The notes: generated from the sequence alone by a model not told the origin. DNA of 64,000 nucleotides from Comamonadaceae bacterium (GCA_027484105.1 JAIXUG010000028.1:248001-312000), one strand, 5' to 3'; counted from the stretch's first letter, positions 19,447 to 28,499 are shown. Made by a program: numbers and translations.

Positions 19447-20067
19447 TCACACCTTGGCACTGGGCCGCTCGTTCATGCGGTCGCGCCAGGCCTGCAAGGC
19501 GTTCATGCCCTCGTCGCCGGGCACAAACTTCATCAAGCCGCGTGCAAACTCCAGCGCGCAAAACGCGGTGATGTCGGCGATGGTGAAGCGCTCACCCGCG
19601 ATGAAGGGCTGGCCTTGCAGACGCTGGTCAAAGCCCCGCGCCACATCCCGCACCTTCTCGGCCTGTGAGCGGCCAAACTCGGGGAACTGCGGTTTCTCAA
19701 GAGGCGCCAGTCCTGGGTGGCTGTGGCGGATCGCGTTGGCAATGCCACCCAGCAAATACAGCTCCACCTGGCGGTCGGCCATCTCGATGAAGCCCCGTTC
19801 GTCGCCGTCCACGCCCATCAGGTTGGGCTCGGGGTAGCGCCCCTCCAGCAGGGTGCAGATCGCCCGCGTCTCGGTGATCACCCGGCCGTCGTCCAGCTCC
19901 AGCGCAGGCACCTTGGCCAAAGGGCTTTTGGCCAGATAGTCGGGCTGGCGGTGCTCGCCGCCATTGAGGTCCATGTTGACCATCTCGATGCCGGTGATGT
20001 TTTTCTCGGCCAAAAACATCAACACCCTGCGGGGGCTGGGGGCGCGGTGGGCGGTATAGAGCTTCAT
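19447..20067 (-). CDS. Glutathione S-transferase family protein
   Basis: 206 aa. The N-terminal thioredoxin fold (about 1-80) starts MKLYTAHRAPSPRRVLMFLA, with SPLAKVPALELDDGRVITET giving the cis-proline and the ET glutathione gamma-glutamyl contact. The C-terminal all-helical domain includes FTIADITAFCALEFA, the N-capping box typical of GSTs. ATG 20067 gives the standard N-terminus. It is convergent with the acyl-CoA ligase (14 nt between stops) and divergent from the acyl-CoA dehydrogenase. Substrate unknown. Confidence 0.87.
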   Translation of the reverse strand: MKLYTAHRAPSPRRVLMFLAEKNITGIEMVNMDLNGGEHRQPDYLAKSPLAKVPALELDDGRVITETRAICTLLEGRYPEPNLMGVDGDERGFIEMADRQVELYLLGGIANAIRHSHPGLAPLEKPQFPEFGRSQAEKVRDVARGFDQRLQGQPFIAGERFTIADITAFCALEFARGLMKFVPGDEGMNALQAWRDRMNERPSAKV

Positions 20068-20286
20068 GGTGTGTCCTATTTTTGGCAGGGAAATGGGCAG
20101 GTCTGCTGCCCATTTTGGACAGACTAGCACCCGGCGGGATCGGGGCATGCCACACAAATGACAGGCCGCTTGGGGGTGGATGGCACAGACACCCGCGAGA
20201 CAGCCAGTCACAGGCCGGACAGGACAAGGCCGACGCAGGCTTTCCAATCCCATTCACACCCCTGTTCAACCGATTGAAGACCGACC

Positions 20287-21474
20287 ATGAACTTCGACAT
20301 CCCACCGGACATTGCAGCCCTGCGCGAGCGCACACGGCGGTTCATCGCCGAACAGGTGATCCCGCTCGAGGGCGACCCGCGCCACGGCCCACACGGCCCG
20401 TCCAAAGAACTGCGCGATGAACTGGTGGCCCGCGCACGCGCAGCGGGCTTGCTCACCCCCCACGCATCGCTTGAGATGGGCGGCCTGGGCCTGAGCCACA
20501 TCGCCAAAGCGGTGGTCTTTGAAGAAGCCGGCTACTCCAACTTGGGGCCCACCGCACTCAACATCCACGCGCCCGACGAAGGCAACATCCACCTCATGGA
20601 AGCAGTGGCCAACCCGGCGCAAAAAGAGCGCTGGTTGCGCCCGCAGGTCGCGGGTCTCACGCGCTCGTGCTTTGCCATGACCGAGCCCGACCCCGGCGCG
20701 GGCGCAGACCCGTCCATGCTCACAACCACTGCCGTGCGAGACGGCGACGCCTACCTGATCAATGGCCGCAAATGGTTCATCACCGGGGCCGATGGCGCGG
20801 ATTACGCCATCGTCATGGCGCGCATGGAAGACGGCTCCGCCACCATGTTCTTGACCGACATGGACCAGCCCGGTATCCACCACGAGCGCAGCATGGACAC
20901 CCTGGACAACTGCTTCACGGGTGGCCACGGCGTGCTGCGCTTTGACAACTTGCGCGTGCCTGCCAGCGACGTGCTGGGTGAAGTGGGCCAAGGCTTTCGC
21001 TACGCCCAAGTGCGGCTGGCCCCGGCACGCCTGACGCACTGCATGCGCTGGCTGGGGCAGGCGCGCCGCGCGCACGACATCGCGCTCGACTATGCCAGCC
21101 GCCGCCATGCCTTTGGCAAGCCCCTGGCCGAACACGAAGGTGTGGGCTTCATGCTGGCCGACAACGACATCGACCTGCACACGGCCCGCCTGCACATCTG
21201 GCACACCGCCTGGCTGCTCGACCAAGGCCACAAAGGCGGCTTTGAATCGAGCCGTGCCAAGGTCGCCTGCTCCGAAGCCGAATGGCGTGTGGTGGACCGC
21301 TGCGTGCAGATTCTGGGGGGGCAAGGCGTCACGGCCGAAACGCCCGTCATGCGCATCTTCATGGACATGCGGGCCTTCCGCATTTACGACGGTCCGAGCG
21401 AAGTGCACCGCTGGAGCATGGCGCGCAAGCTGGTGTACAAGTCACAGCAAGCCGCCAAAGCGGCCCTGGGCTGA
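20287..21474 (+). CDS. Acyl-CoA dehydrogenase, ACAD10/11-like
   Basis: 395 aa flavoenzyme. The N-terminal helical domain is followed by the FAD-contact CFAMTEPDPGAGADPSML, the central beta domain (INGRKWFITGADGADYAIVM) and the C-terminal helical domain with RRHAFGKPLAEHEGVGFMLA. The C-terminal active-site loop reads RIYDGPSEVHRWSMAR, with Asp where most acyl-CoA dehydrogenases have the catalytic Glu of YEGT; ACAD10/11-like proteins share the DGP-EVH form. Oxidises an acyl-CoA to its enoyl-CoA. A second hydrolase starts 35 nt downstream, probably in the same operon. Confidence 0.9.
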   Translation: MNFDIPPDIAALRERTRRFIAEQVIPLEGDPRHGPHGPSKELRDELVARARAAGLLTPHASLEMGGLGLSHIAKAVVFEEAGYSNLGPTALNIHAPDEGNIHLMEAVANPAQKERWLRPQVAGLTRSCFAMTEPDPGAGADPSMLTTTAVRDGDAYLINGRKWFITGADGADYAIVMARMEDGSATMFLTDMDQPGIHHERSMDTLDNCFTGGHGVLRFDNLRVPASDVLGEVGQGFRYAQVRLAPARLTHCMRWLGQARRAHDIALDYASRRHAFGKPLAEHEGVGFMLADNDIDLHTARLHIWHTAWLLDQGHKGGFESSRAKVACSEAEWRVVDRCVQILGGQGVTAETPVMRIFMDMRAFRIYDGPSEVHRWSMARKLVYKSQQAAKAALG

Positions 21475-21509
21475 CGCCCAGCCAATTTTTATGCCATGCG
21501 GGCTTGCAC

Positions 21510-22559
21510 ATGAACCACTCCCTCGAATCGACCCTTGAATTCATCCAGTCGTGTGAAACGCCCTGGTCGCGAGACACGTCGCCGCCCTGGGGCATCCACG
21601 ATGTCGACCCACCGCCTTACAACCGCCTGTATGGCCCGGTCCATGGGCGTGGACCGGTGTCTGGCGTTTTGTTCCACCAACACCGCTTGTTGGCCCAATG
21701 GGGCGAGCCCCACAAAGCCGATCTCACCTTCAGTGTGGCCAAAACTTATTTGGCCTTGCTGGCGGGCCTCGCATTTGACCAGGGGCTGCTGAAAGACGTG
21801 CACACCCCCGTGGTTCAACAATGCCCTGGCATTGGCTTTGAGGGTGATCGTTTGTCGCGCATCACGTGGCACCATTTGCTGCAACAAACCAGCGAATGGG
21901 AGGGCACCTGCCTGGGCATCCCTGAACAAGTTGACCGCTACCGCTGGCTGCCCTACCAAACCGGACAGGCCGAAGGCACCAAAGGCGATGCCAGACCCCT
22001 GGGCGAGCCGGGCTCCCGGTTTGAGTACAACGACGTTCGCATCAACCAACTGTCATTGGCCTTGCTGCACTTGTTCAAGCGGCCGCTGCCGGAGGTGTTT
22101 GAAGAATTCATCCGTCAACCGCTCGGATGCTCGGACGCATTCCAATGGGTGGGCTACGAGCAGGGCTGGAGCCAAGTCAATGGCCAACGCATGATGTCGG
22201 TGCCGGGCGGCAGCCACTGGGGCGGCGGCGTGTCCATCTCGGCCATGGACCAGGCCCGCATTGGCCTGATGCTCATGGGTCAGGGCCAGTACAAAGGCCA
22301 ACAAATTTTGTCTCAGCAATGGCTGCACATGATGCAGCAAGCTTGCGAGGTTGCGCCCTACTACGGCTATCTGATTTGGCTGAACCGAGATGGCGCCTTG
22401 TTCAAGGACGCGCCCCGCAGCTCCTGGTTTGCCATCGGCGCTGGTTCATCCATCACCTGGGTCGATCCCGAGCTGGAATTGGTGTGCATCATGCGCTGGA
22501 TTGACGCCGCCAAAACCAACGACTGCATCGCCCGGGTGATGCAGTCGCTGAAGACCTAA
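21510..22559 (+). CDS. Beta-lactamase-fold serine hydrolase
   Basis: 349 aa. The S-x-x-K motif is S75-V-A-K78 in LTFSVAKTYLALLAG, and the second motif is RFEYNDVRINQLSLALL with the tyrosine conserved. WGGGVSISAMDQARIGLMLM is the glycine-rich segment common to class C-like esterases. No signal peptide. ATG 21510 is chosen because upstream codons overlap the dehydrogenase in another frame. It is only distantly similar to the 16610-17785 hydrolase. Likely cotranscribed with the acyl-CoA dehydrogenase; substrate unknown. Confidence 0.78.
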   Translation: MNHSLESTLEFIQSCETPWSRDTSPPWGIHDVDPPPYNRLYGPVHGRGPVSGVLFHQHRLLAQWGEPHKADLTFSVAKTYLALLAGLAFDQGLLKDVHTPVVQQCPGIGFEGDRLSRITWHHLLQQTSEWEGTCLGIPEQVDRYRWLPYQTGQAEGTKGDARPLGEPGSRFEYNDVRINQLSLALLHLFKRPLPEVFEEFIRQPLGCSDAFQWVGYEQGWSQVNGQRMMSVPGGSHWGGGVSISAMDQARIGLMLMGQGQYKGQQILSQQWLHMMQQACEVAPYYGYLIWLNRDGALFKDAPRSSWFAIGAGSSITWVDPELELVCIMRWIDAAKTNDCIARVMQSLKT

Positions 22560-22666
22560 AGATGGCCACTGTGCTCATTTCACAAAAAGGTTTTTGAGAT
22601 TCACAAAAGCCTTCAATTCAAACGCTTTACCGCAAAGGTCCAGAAAGAACCTGGTGGCTTGTTCAT

Positions 22667-24586
22667 CATCCAATCCCCGCATGCGCGGGGGAACCTTTTT
22701 CCAATTGGACAGGGTGGGCTGTGTCACGGGCCTATCCCCGCATGAGCGGGGGAACCAACCAGGTCGTGACAAAAGCCTGACCCGCGAGGGGCCTATCCCC
22801 GCATGAGCGGGGGAACCCTTTGCACTTATGCAACTTCGCCGAATCCTAAGGGCCTATCCCCGCATGCGCGGGGGAACCGAATACGAAAAGCTGAACAAAC
22901 GCATTGGCGAAGGCCTATCCCCGCATGCGCGGGGGAACCTAATCTTCTGCCAGCCGGACTCCATTTTTTTGGGGCCTATCCCCGCATGCGCGGGGGAACC
23001 GCGCCCACGGGGTCTTTGCCCAAATCGGCAAAGGGCCTATCCCCGCATGCGCGGGGGAACCTTCTCAATCACCAGCAGCGCGGACGGCACAAAGGGCCTA
23101 TCCCCGCATGCGCGGGGGAACCCACAAACCCGCACAAATCAAGGCTTCGCGCCCGGGCCTATCCCCGCATGCGCGGGGGAACCTAGACGGCGCAATTCAC
23201 CAACACGCAGACCGAAGGCCTATCCCCGCATGCGCGGGGGAACCGCGTGATGGCTCTGATCTGATCCTGATTCTCTGGGCCTATCCCCGCATGCGCGGGG
23301 GAACCTTCTTCACCGTTTAAACTGGCTTTTAACGCCAGGGCCTATCCCCGCATGCGCGGGGGAACCCAAGAATTAGCGTAGCGTTTCCAATTTGCACCGG
23401 GCCTATCCCCGCATGCGCGGGGGAACCTAGGCCAGAGACTGATTAGCCTGCTTTGAGCTGGGCCTATCCCCGCATGCGCGGGGGAACCGGCGCGGGGCTG
23501 TTCCAGAACCTGGAGCGTCAGGGCCTATCCCCGCATGCGCGGGGGAACCATACCCTGAGAGGCTGCCTGCAAACGAAGGTCGGGCCTATCCCCGCATGCG
23601 CGGGGGAACCGCATGGTCGTCCCATGTTGGCATTGGGCACCCGGGCCTATCCCCGCATGCGCGGGGGAACCGAACGGGTCAAAGGCATCACACCCTCAAC
23701 ACAGGGCCTATCCCCGCATGCGCGGGGGAACCTTGAACACAGCACCCAAAGGAAAAGCAGCCGTGGGCCTATCCCCGCATGCGCGGGGGAACCAACACTG
23801 GCGGGCTGCTGACTCAGGGCGGCACGGGCCTATCCCCGCATGCGCGGGGGAACCACGTCCATCGACACATCGGGTGCATACCCGGTGGGCCTATCCCCGC
23901 ATGCGCGGGGGAACCGCTTTTGAGGGTTCGTTTCTGTCTTTCCCTCAGGGCCTATCCCCGCATGCGCGGGGGAACCAGAAATGACCGCATATGAAACAGA
24001 TTAATCCCGGGCCTATCCCCGCATGCGCGGGGGAACCGCCTCAGCAAGTTTGTCGTCTGGGCTTGAATAGGGCCTATCCCCGCATGCGCGGGGGAACCTG
24101 GTTCAAAGACACGCCGCTTTATGCGGATATGGGCCTATCCCCGCATGCGCGGGGGAACCCGCAAACCCGATGCGGTGTTGTAGTCGCCAAGGGGCCTATC
24201 CCCGCATGCGCGGGGGAACCATGCCGGGGCGCAGCACCAGGGTCTTGAACATGGGCCTATCCCCGCATGCGCGGGGGAACCCGGGTGGTTCACCTCCTGC
24301 CACCCATCAAGAGGGGCCTATCCCCGCATGCGCGGGGGAACCGCTGGTTGAGTGACAACAGTAGGCACATGAGTGGGCCTATCCCCGCATGCGCGGGGGA
24401 ACCTTCGGCCGGTTTAAGTACCAGCGCAGCGTGGTGGGCCTATCCCCGCATGCGCGGGGGAACCATGTTGGCACAACGCCAAGTGCGACCCCTAATGGGC
24501 CTATCCCCGCATGCGCGGGGGAACCGAGCCCGAACCGGTGTCGTTGACGATGGTGCGGGGCCTATCCCCGCATGCGCGGGGGAACC
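22667..24586 (-). CRISPR. Type I-E CRISPR array, 32 repeats and 31 spacers
   Basis: Repeat ends fall every 61 nt from 22695 to 24586 with no exception, giving 29-nt repeats and 32-nt spacers. On the plus strand the repeat starts GGGCCTATCCCCGC and ends ATGCGCGGGGGAACC; on the minus strand it ends ATAGGCCC, matching the position of the type I-E crRNA 5' handle, so transcription is minus, as for the cas genes. Repeats 2 and 3 carry one change (ATGAGC) and repeat 1 (22667-22695) differs in its first six bases, marking the low-coordinate end as the old, trailer end. New spacers should enter at 24586. By eye no two spacers are identical and all are 32 nt. Confidence 0.99.
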
Positions 24587-24657
24587 TCTAGATCATAAGT
24601 CTGTGATCCAGAAAGAAAATTCACGATTTGCATCTTTTTTTTAAAGAACGATTGGAC
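24587..24657 (-). promoter_or_regulatory. CRISPR leader
   Basis: 71 nt of AT-rich DNA between the last cas gene (cas2 stop) and the youngest repeat, including an 8-T run. Next to the first repeat lies the inverted repeat GATCA, 8 nt, TGATC (24591-24608). It is the only position a leader can occupy given transcription on the minus strand and the degenerate repeats at the far end. Promoter boxes are not obvious; read-through from the cas operon is possible. Confidence 0.7.
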
Positions 24658-24954
24658 TTAACCACCAGCACGGGCGATCCACATGCCATCCATTTCCATC
24701 AGCGTCTTGGCAGGCGTGCCCAAATGTGCCAAACCCACACCGCCTGTTGCCTCTCTTTCACGCCAAATTATGACGATGCTGCCGCGTGGTTCTGCGGTAT
24801 GCCACTCCGTCATGACTTTCCAAACACGCTCCCTGACACCTTTGCTCATGCGGGGGCTGACATAGGTGCAGGGTTCCACCTCCAACATCACTGACGATAA
24901 AAAGCCACGAAAGCGGTCGGCCACGTCACGGGTCACTATCGTTACCAGCGCCAT
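24658..24954 (-). CDS. cas2: CRISPR-associated endonuclease Cas2, type I-E
   Basis: 98 aa, matching the type I-E (CasF) form. It starts MALVTIVTRDVADRFRGFLS and includes WKVMTEWHTAEPRGSIVIIW, typical of the subtype. Cas2 dimers scaffold two Cas1 dimers in the spacer-integration complex. ATG 24954 gives the family N-terminus and overlaps cas1 by 29 nt; an in-frame ATG 42 nt upstream is less likely. It is the last cas gene before the array. Confidence 0.95.
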   Translation of the reverse strand: MALVTIVTRDVADRFRGFLSSVMLEVEPCTYVSPRMSKGVRERVWKVMTEWHTAEPRGSIVIIWREREATGGVGLAHLGTPAKTLMEMDGMWIARAGG

Positions 24955-25819
24955 GCGCCACCTCGTCCATTCGTATGACTTGCTTGATGCGGTCAATCAT
25001 TGAAGGGATGACCGACTCTTTTCGGAAAACTCTGGCAGCCTCCCGTCTCACCAATCGATCCATTGGCTCAGCCGATTTTTCACACTGCTTGACCGCAGTG
25101 AACGCAATGGCCAGGGTGATGTGGTCACGGTACAAGTCGGCAATGTCCAACACAAAGGCTTGCCCGGAATCTTCATGAATGAAACCGAGCTGTGGAATGG
25201 CCGCCAAAGCTTGTACCGCAATGGCGGCTGCAGCTTGTACCGCTGTTGCTGCATGGTTGATCGCTTGATTGGGCAAATCATCGGCTTCGGGGTTGGCTCG
25301 ATCAAAACGTCTGCCATGCCATTCAATGCCAAATTTTTCGGCCATGTGTCGGTATGTGGCTTTGACCCGACTGCCTTCAATGCCACGCAAGGTGTCCAGG
25401 TCACGATGCGGCAAAACTTCACCCAAGCGCAATGCATACATGTGGCGCGCCACACTGATGCGCCGTCTGGGGTTGCCCCACAACTCAGCTTGTCTGCGTG
25501 CAATGTCTGACCTGTCCGGCATCATGGGTGGCGCGGTGTAGCTGCGCACGCCATCCACACCCACAGCGGCCAGCAAGGTGCCGTGGCGGGCCAGCAAGCG
25601 CAACGCGTCGTGCGTCACGCTGCTGCCCGGTCCCAACAAAATCATGGAAACGGCTTGGTGCGGAATTTGGTCAAACGTAGGGGTGAGCGTGTCTTTGCCA
25701 CGCGCAAAGTGCAAACACCCGTTGACCACACACAACTCGCCCCGCTCCAGCCAGATCAAGCCGTGCCTGTCCGCATGCGGTACGCGTGCAGTCTCCAGCC
25801 CCAATCGCCCTTTGAGCAC
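24926..25819 (-). CDS. cas1: CRISPR-associated integrase Cas1, type I-E
   Basis: 297 aa. Integrates new spacers at the leader end of the array together with Cas2. The catalytic metal ligands are all present: E148 in LRGIEGSRVKATY, H215 in GFIHE, and D225/D228 in VLDIADLYR, a constant +7 offset from E. coli Cas1 numbering (E141, H208, D218, D221). It is 2 nt downstream of cas6e and overlaps cas2. Adaptation should therefore be functional. Confidence 0.97.
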   Translation of the reverse strand: MLKGRLGLETARVPHADRHGLIWLERGELCVVNGCLHFARGKDTLTPTFDQIPHQAVSMILLGPGSSVTHDALRLLARHGTLLAAVGVDGVRSYTAPPMMPDRSDIARRQAELWGNPRRRISVARHMYALRLGEVLPHRDLDTLRGIEGSRVKATYRHMAEKFGIEWHGRRFDRANPEADDLPNQAINHAATAVQAAAAIAVQALAAIPQLGFIHEDSGQAFVLDIADLYRDHITLAIAFTAVKQCEKSAEPMDRLVRREAARVFRKESVIPSMIDRIKQVIRMDEVAHGAGNDSDP

Positions 25820-25821
25820 TT

Positions 25822-26556
25822 TCAGCCCCAGGCTGTTGCAGCAGGCTTGAGCAAGAGCATGCCAAAACCAAACGCACGGTGCCGTCCAATGCCACGCGCA
25901 ACCAAAGCCGCAAAAGCCAAGCTATCGCGTACTTGAAGCACTCCGGTGAAGGTGGCGTCGGGTCCCTGCACTGGATGTTTAGACCGCATACCTTCAGCCT
26001 GCGCGGCACCACGACGCAACACGTTGCTGAGCTTGAACTCGGTCATGCGCACTTCGTGCAGATCGGCGGCAGCGCCAAATTGCCGTTTCAGCCAATCGGC
26101 ATAAACCGCCTCACGCTTGGGCATCGCGTCTGACAGGCGTTCGACGGCAGAGAGGAAGGCATCCAACTCTTTATCGTCCTTGCGCACCACGGGACGCACG
26201 CGCAATTCAAACGCCAACCACTGCCCAGCATTCCAGCTTTGCGGGAATGCGCGAATGAGAAGACCCGGAGATTGTGGCGAGGCATCCAGCCCCAACATAT
26301 CGGCCACCTCGGGCGTGGCCAAGGCGCATGCCGCTTGCAGCCCTTGTGCTTGTGCAGAGTAGGCCAGCAAGCCTTGGCCCCCACGGTAGCTGAAGGGCTG
26401 CGGGGCCAAATCGCCAAATGCGGCCTTGAGCGCCGCGTGAAAGGCGTAACCTAAATCGCCTTGCCCACGATCAGCCACCAAACCTTGACGTTGCGCCCAG
26501 GGCAAAAGGCGGCTCATGTTGGGGCGCATGTGTATCAAGTGAAAACTCTGGCTCAT
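25822..26556 (-). CDS. cas6e: CRISPR RNA endoribonuclease Cas6e
   Basis: 244 aa RAMP protein that cuts pre-crRNA 8 nt upstream of each spacer and stays bound to the 3' hairpin. The N-terminal fold has DLGYAFHAALKAAFG, with H40 at the usual catalytic position of Cas6e. The C-terminal glycine-rich loop reads GIGRHRAFGFGMLLL, the RAMP signature. The GC-rich stem in the repeat (CCCCGC/GCGGGG) is the expected substrate. It overlaps cas5e by 4 nt. Confidence 0.95.
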   Translation of the reverse strand: MSQSFHLIHMRPNMSRLLPWAQRQGLVADRGQGDLGYAFHAALKAAFGDLAPQPFSYRGGQGLLAYSAQAQGLQAACALATPEVADMLGLDASPQSPGLLIRAFPQSWNAGQWLAFELRVRPVVRKDDKELDAFLSAVERLSDAMPKREAVYADWLKRQFGAAADLHEVRMTEFKLSNVLRRGAAQAEGMRSKHPVQGPDATFTGVLQVRDSLAFAALVARGIGRHRAFGFGMLLLKPAATAWG

Positions 26557-27290
26557 ACGCCCTCCTGTTGTGCGGCTGGCGCCAGTGTGGCTGGCAACAC
26601 GCCCTCAAACACCGGTCGCCAGCCACCATGCACGCCGCTGGTCCAGTTGCGTTCGTCGCACACATCCAAACTGTTGTTGTGGTGCTGCCCACGCAATTGG
26701 CCTTCGCCTTCGGGCCATTGGGCGCGGGTTTTGTCGGCAACGGGGGGCAAGGCTTTTTGCAGCGCCTCCAGGATGTTGTCGGCCTCTACCCAGCCGGCCA
26801 TCAAACGGTCTGTAGGCAGGCAGTTCTTGCGCCCGATGAACAAAGGGCGTGCGGGCTTGTCCAGCGCAGCTGCCAAGTCGTCTAATGTGGGCGCTTCATA
26901 AGCGGCTTGCAGGCGCAGCGCGAGCAGTGCGTTCATGTCGGCGTAGTAGTGGCGGTAACGCAGGTGTGGGCCAGCATAAGTGCCTGCACCACCGGCGCGC
27001 TCTTCTGGCACGCCGCGCGTCGTCCATCCTTTGTCGTTGGCACCTAATTGAGCTGTCTGAAAATCGATTAAACGACTTCCAATTGCGTCCAGCCGAGCCC
27101 CCATCACTAGACGTTCTTGCAGGCGGTTGTGACGGTCATCGTCGCCACGATCCCAGCCCAAGGCGTTGGCCAACAAACCGGTGACCAAGGACAGCGCGGG
27201 AAAGTCGCGAATCACGCCGAAGTTGTCAATCGTTTCGCCGCCAAACGCAATCAAGGGTGCGCGCAGCCGCATCAACAAATGCCGCGCCAT
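26553..27290 (-). CDS. cas5e: Cascade subunit Cas5e (CasD)
   Basis: 245 aa. Caps the 5' handle of the crRNA in the Cascade complex. MARHLLMRLRAPLIAFGGET is the typical Cas5e start, and GWDRGDDDRHNRLQERL, LIDFQTAQ and RHYYADMNALLAL match the type I-E subfamily. ATG 27290 begins 1 nt after the cas7e stop (TGAGATG), so it is preferred over an ATG 30 nt upstream inside cas7e. The 3' end overlaps cas6e by 4 nt. Confidence 0.94.
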   Translation of the reverse strand: MARHLLMRLRAPLIAFGGETIDNFGVIRDFPALSLVTGLLANALGWDRGDDDRHNRLQERLVMGARLDAIGSRLIDFQTAQLGANDKGWTTRGVPEERAGGAGTYAGPHLRYRHYYADMNALLALRLQAAYEAPTLDDLAAALDKPARPLFIGRKNCLPTDRLMAGWVEADNILEALQKALPPVADKTRAQWPEGEGQLRGQHHNNSLDVCDERNWTSGVHGGWRPVFEGVLPATLAPAAQQEGV

Positions 27291-27291
27291 C

Positions 27292-28467
27292 TCAGGCACC
27301 TTGCAGCGTGCCGCTGGCAATGATCGCTTGCACCCACTGCGTCAACGCAGCCAAGGGCATGCGCTGGGCACCCGGCACTTGAACATCGTCCACACTCAAG
27401 AAACGGCGCTCGCACGGTGCGCCATAAGCTGCGTCGAGCCGCTGCAATTCACCCGAGAGTTGTTCCACTGCACGTTCACGAATTTTTGCGCCTCGTGTAT
27501 CCAGTGCGTTTTGAAAAGCCCCGGCCAAACTTCGCGGCTGCCAGTCGCCCGCTTCTACCAGCATGAATTTGGCCCATTCAAACGGGGCGGTGCTGCCCCG
27601 CTTGGAACCGGGGCTGACGGTGGCGATCAGGTGCAGCATGTGGTGCACGATCTGGCCTGCCAACTCGCGGTCTTCACCGCCCAGGTTCGCCAACAGTTGC
27701 TGCACATCCACCACCACATAGCCGTAGTACAGGCCTGAGGCGAGTTCGGTGTCAAAGATGCCCGCCGAGCCTTGTTCACCCGCATCACGCAGCAAGTCGT
27801 CCACCACGGTGAAGTAGTCGTTTTCGACCTGCGCCTCATGCACGGTGAAAGCATGCGCAACATACACCGCCGCATCGCGGCTGGTGAGCACGTCAGACGT
27901 GACCATGCGGCCAAACATCGCTGAAACCAAGCCGGATTCGGCAAGCATGGTTTTCAGGTTCTCTTTGAAATCTTTGCCCGATGCTTCCACAGCATCCTTC
28001 AAAGCCTTGTGCGCAGCTTTTGCATCGGCTTGTTGCTTTGCAATGCCTAGCGTGAACTGAAAAAGGTAATCGACTTCTTTGGCCCCCAAAAGAATGACTT
28101 CGCTGGTCTTGATCTTGTCTTTTTTCTTGGAATCTCTGTTGAGTTTCAGCGCTTCAATCAATCCCTCAACAGCACCAATTGCAATGGCTTCAGGCACCGA
28201 ATGCTCAACCAATTTTTTCTTAACTTCTTCCATGAAGTAGGTTGATCGTTGCTCAAGTTCAATTCCTTTGCTTTTGGCGAGGGTCGAAAGCGAAAAAGAA
28301 TCCTCTGCCACGCGCCAATGGCGCTTGAGACATTGCGATGAAATGCGCGTGCGAACCCTGTCGCCATAGGGCAAGCGCTTGGCCAGGCCTGCATCGTCGC
28401 GGTTGAGCAAAGCAGCGGGGTAGTTGTGCAGAGTGTGGATTTGAATGAAACGGGGCAGTGTGGTCAT
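27292..28467 (-). CDS. cas7e: Cascade backbone subunit Cas7e (CasC)
   Basis: 391 aa, slightly longer than the E. coli protein (363). Six copies form the crRNA-binding backbone of Cascade. It starts FIQIHTLHNYPAALLNRDDA, followed by RTRISSQCLKRHWR, both family hallmarks, and contains FGRMVTSDVLTSRDAAVYVA (thumb region) and the SPGSKRGSTAPFEWAKFML segment. GAGGAATTCACC precedes the ATG at 28467. It starts 32 nt after the cse2 stop. A Lys-rich stretch (DSKKKDKIKTSE) around residue 112 may account for the extra length. Confidence 0.96.
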   Translation of the reverse strand: MTTLPRFIQIHTLHNYPAALLNRDDAGLAKRLPYGDRVRTRISSQCLKRHWRVAEDSFSLSTLAKSKGIELEQRSTYFMEEVKKKLVEHSVPEAIAIGAVEGLIEALKLNRDSKKKDKIKTSEVILLGAKEVDYLFQFTLGIAKQQADAKAAHKALKDAVEASGKDFKENLKTMLAESGLVSAMFGRMVTSDVLTSRDAAVYVAHAFTVHEAQVENDYFTVVDDLLRDAGEQGSAGIFDTELASGLYYGYVVVDVQQLLANLGGEDRELAGQIVHHMLHLIATVSPGSKRGSTAPFEWAKFMLVEAGDWQPRSLAGAFQNALDTRGAKIRERAVEQLSGELQRLDAAYGAPCERRFLSVDDVQVPGAQRMPLAALTQWVQAIIASGTLQGA

Positions 28468-28499
28468 GGTGAATTCCTCGATTGAAATTTTGAAAAGTG

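Noticed and set aside
22594..24644. Several plus-strand open frames across the CRISPR array with repeating peptides such as GLSPHARGN and AYPRMRGGT
   Set aside because: They are translations of the CRISPR repeat, which has no stops in three frames; they lack conserved protein features and lie antisense to the array.
24955..24996. Upstream in-frame start for cas2 adding 14 residues
   Set aside because: The type I-E Cas2 fold begins at MALVTIV; the extra residues only overlap cas1 further.
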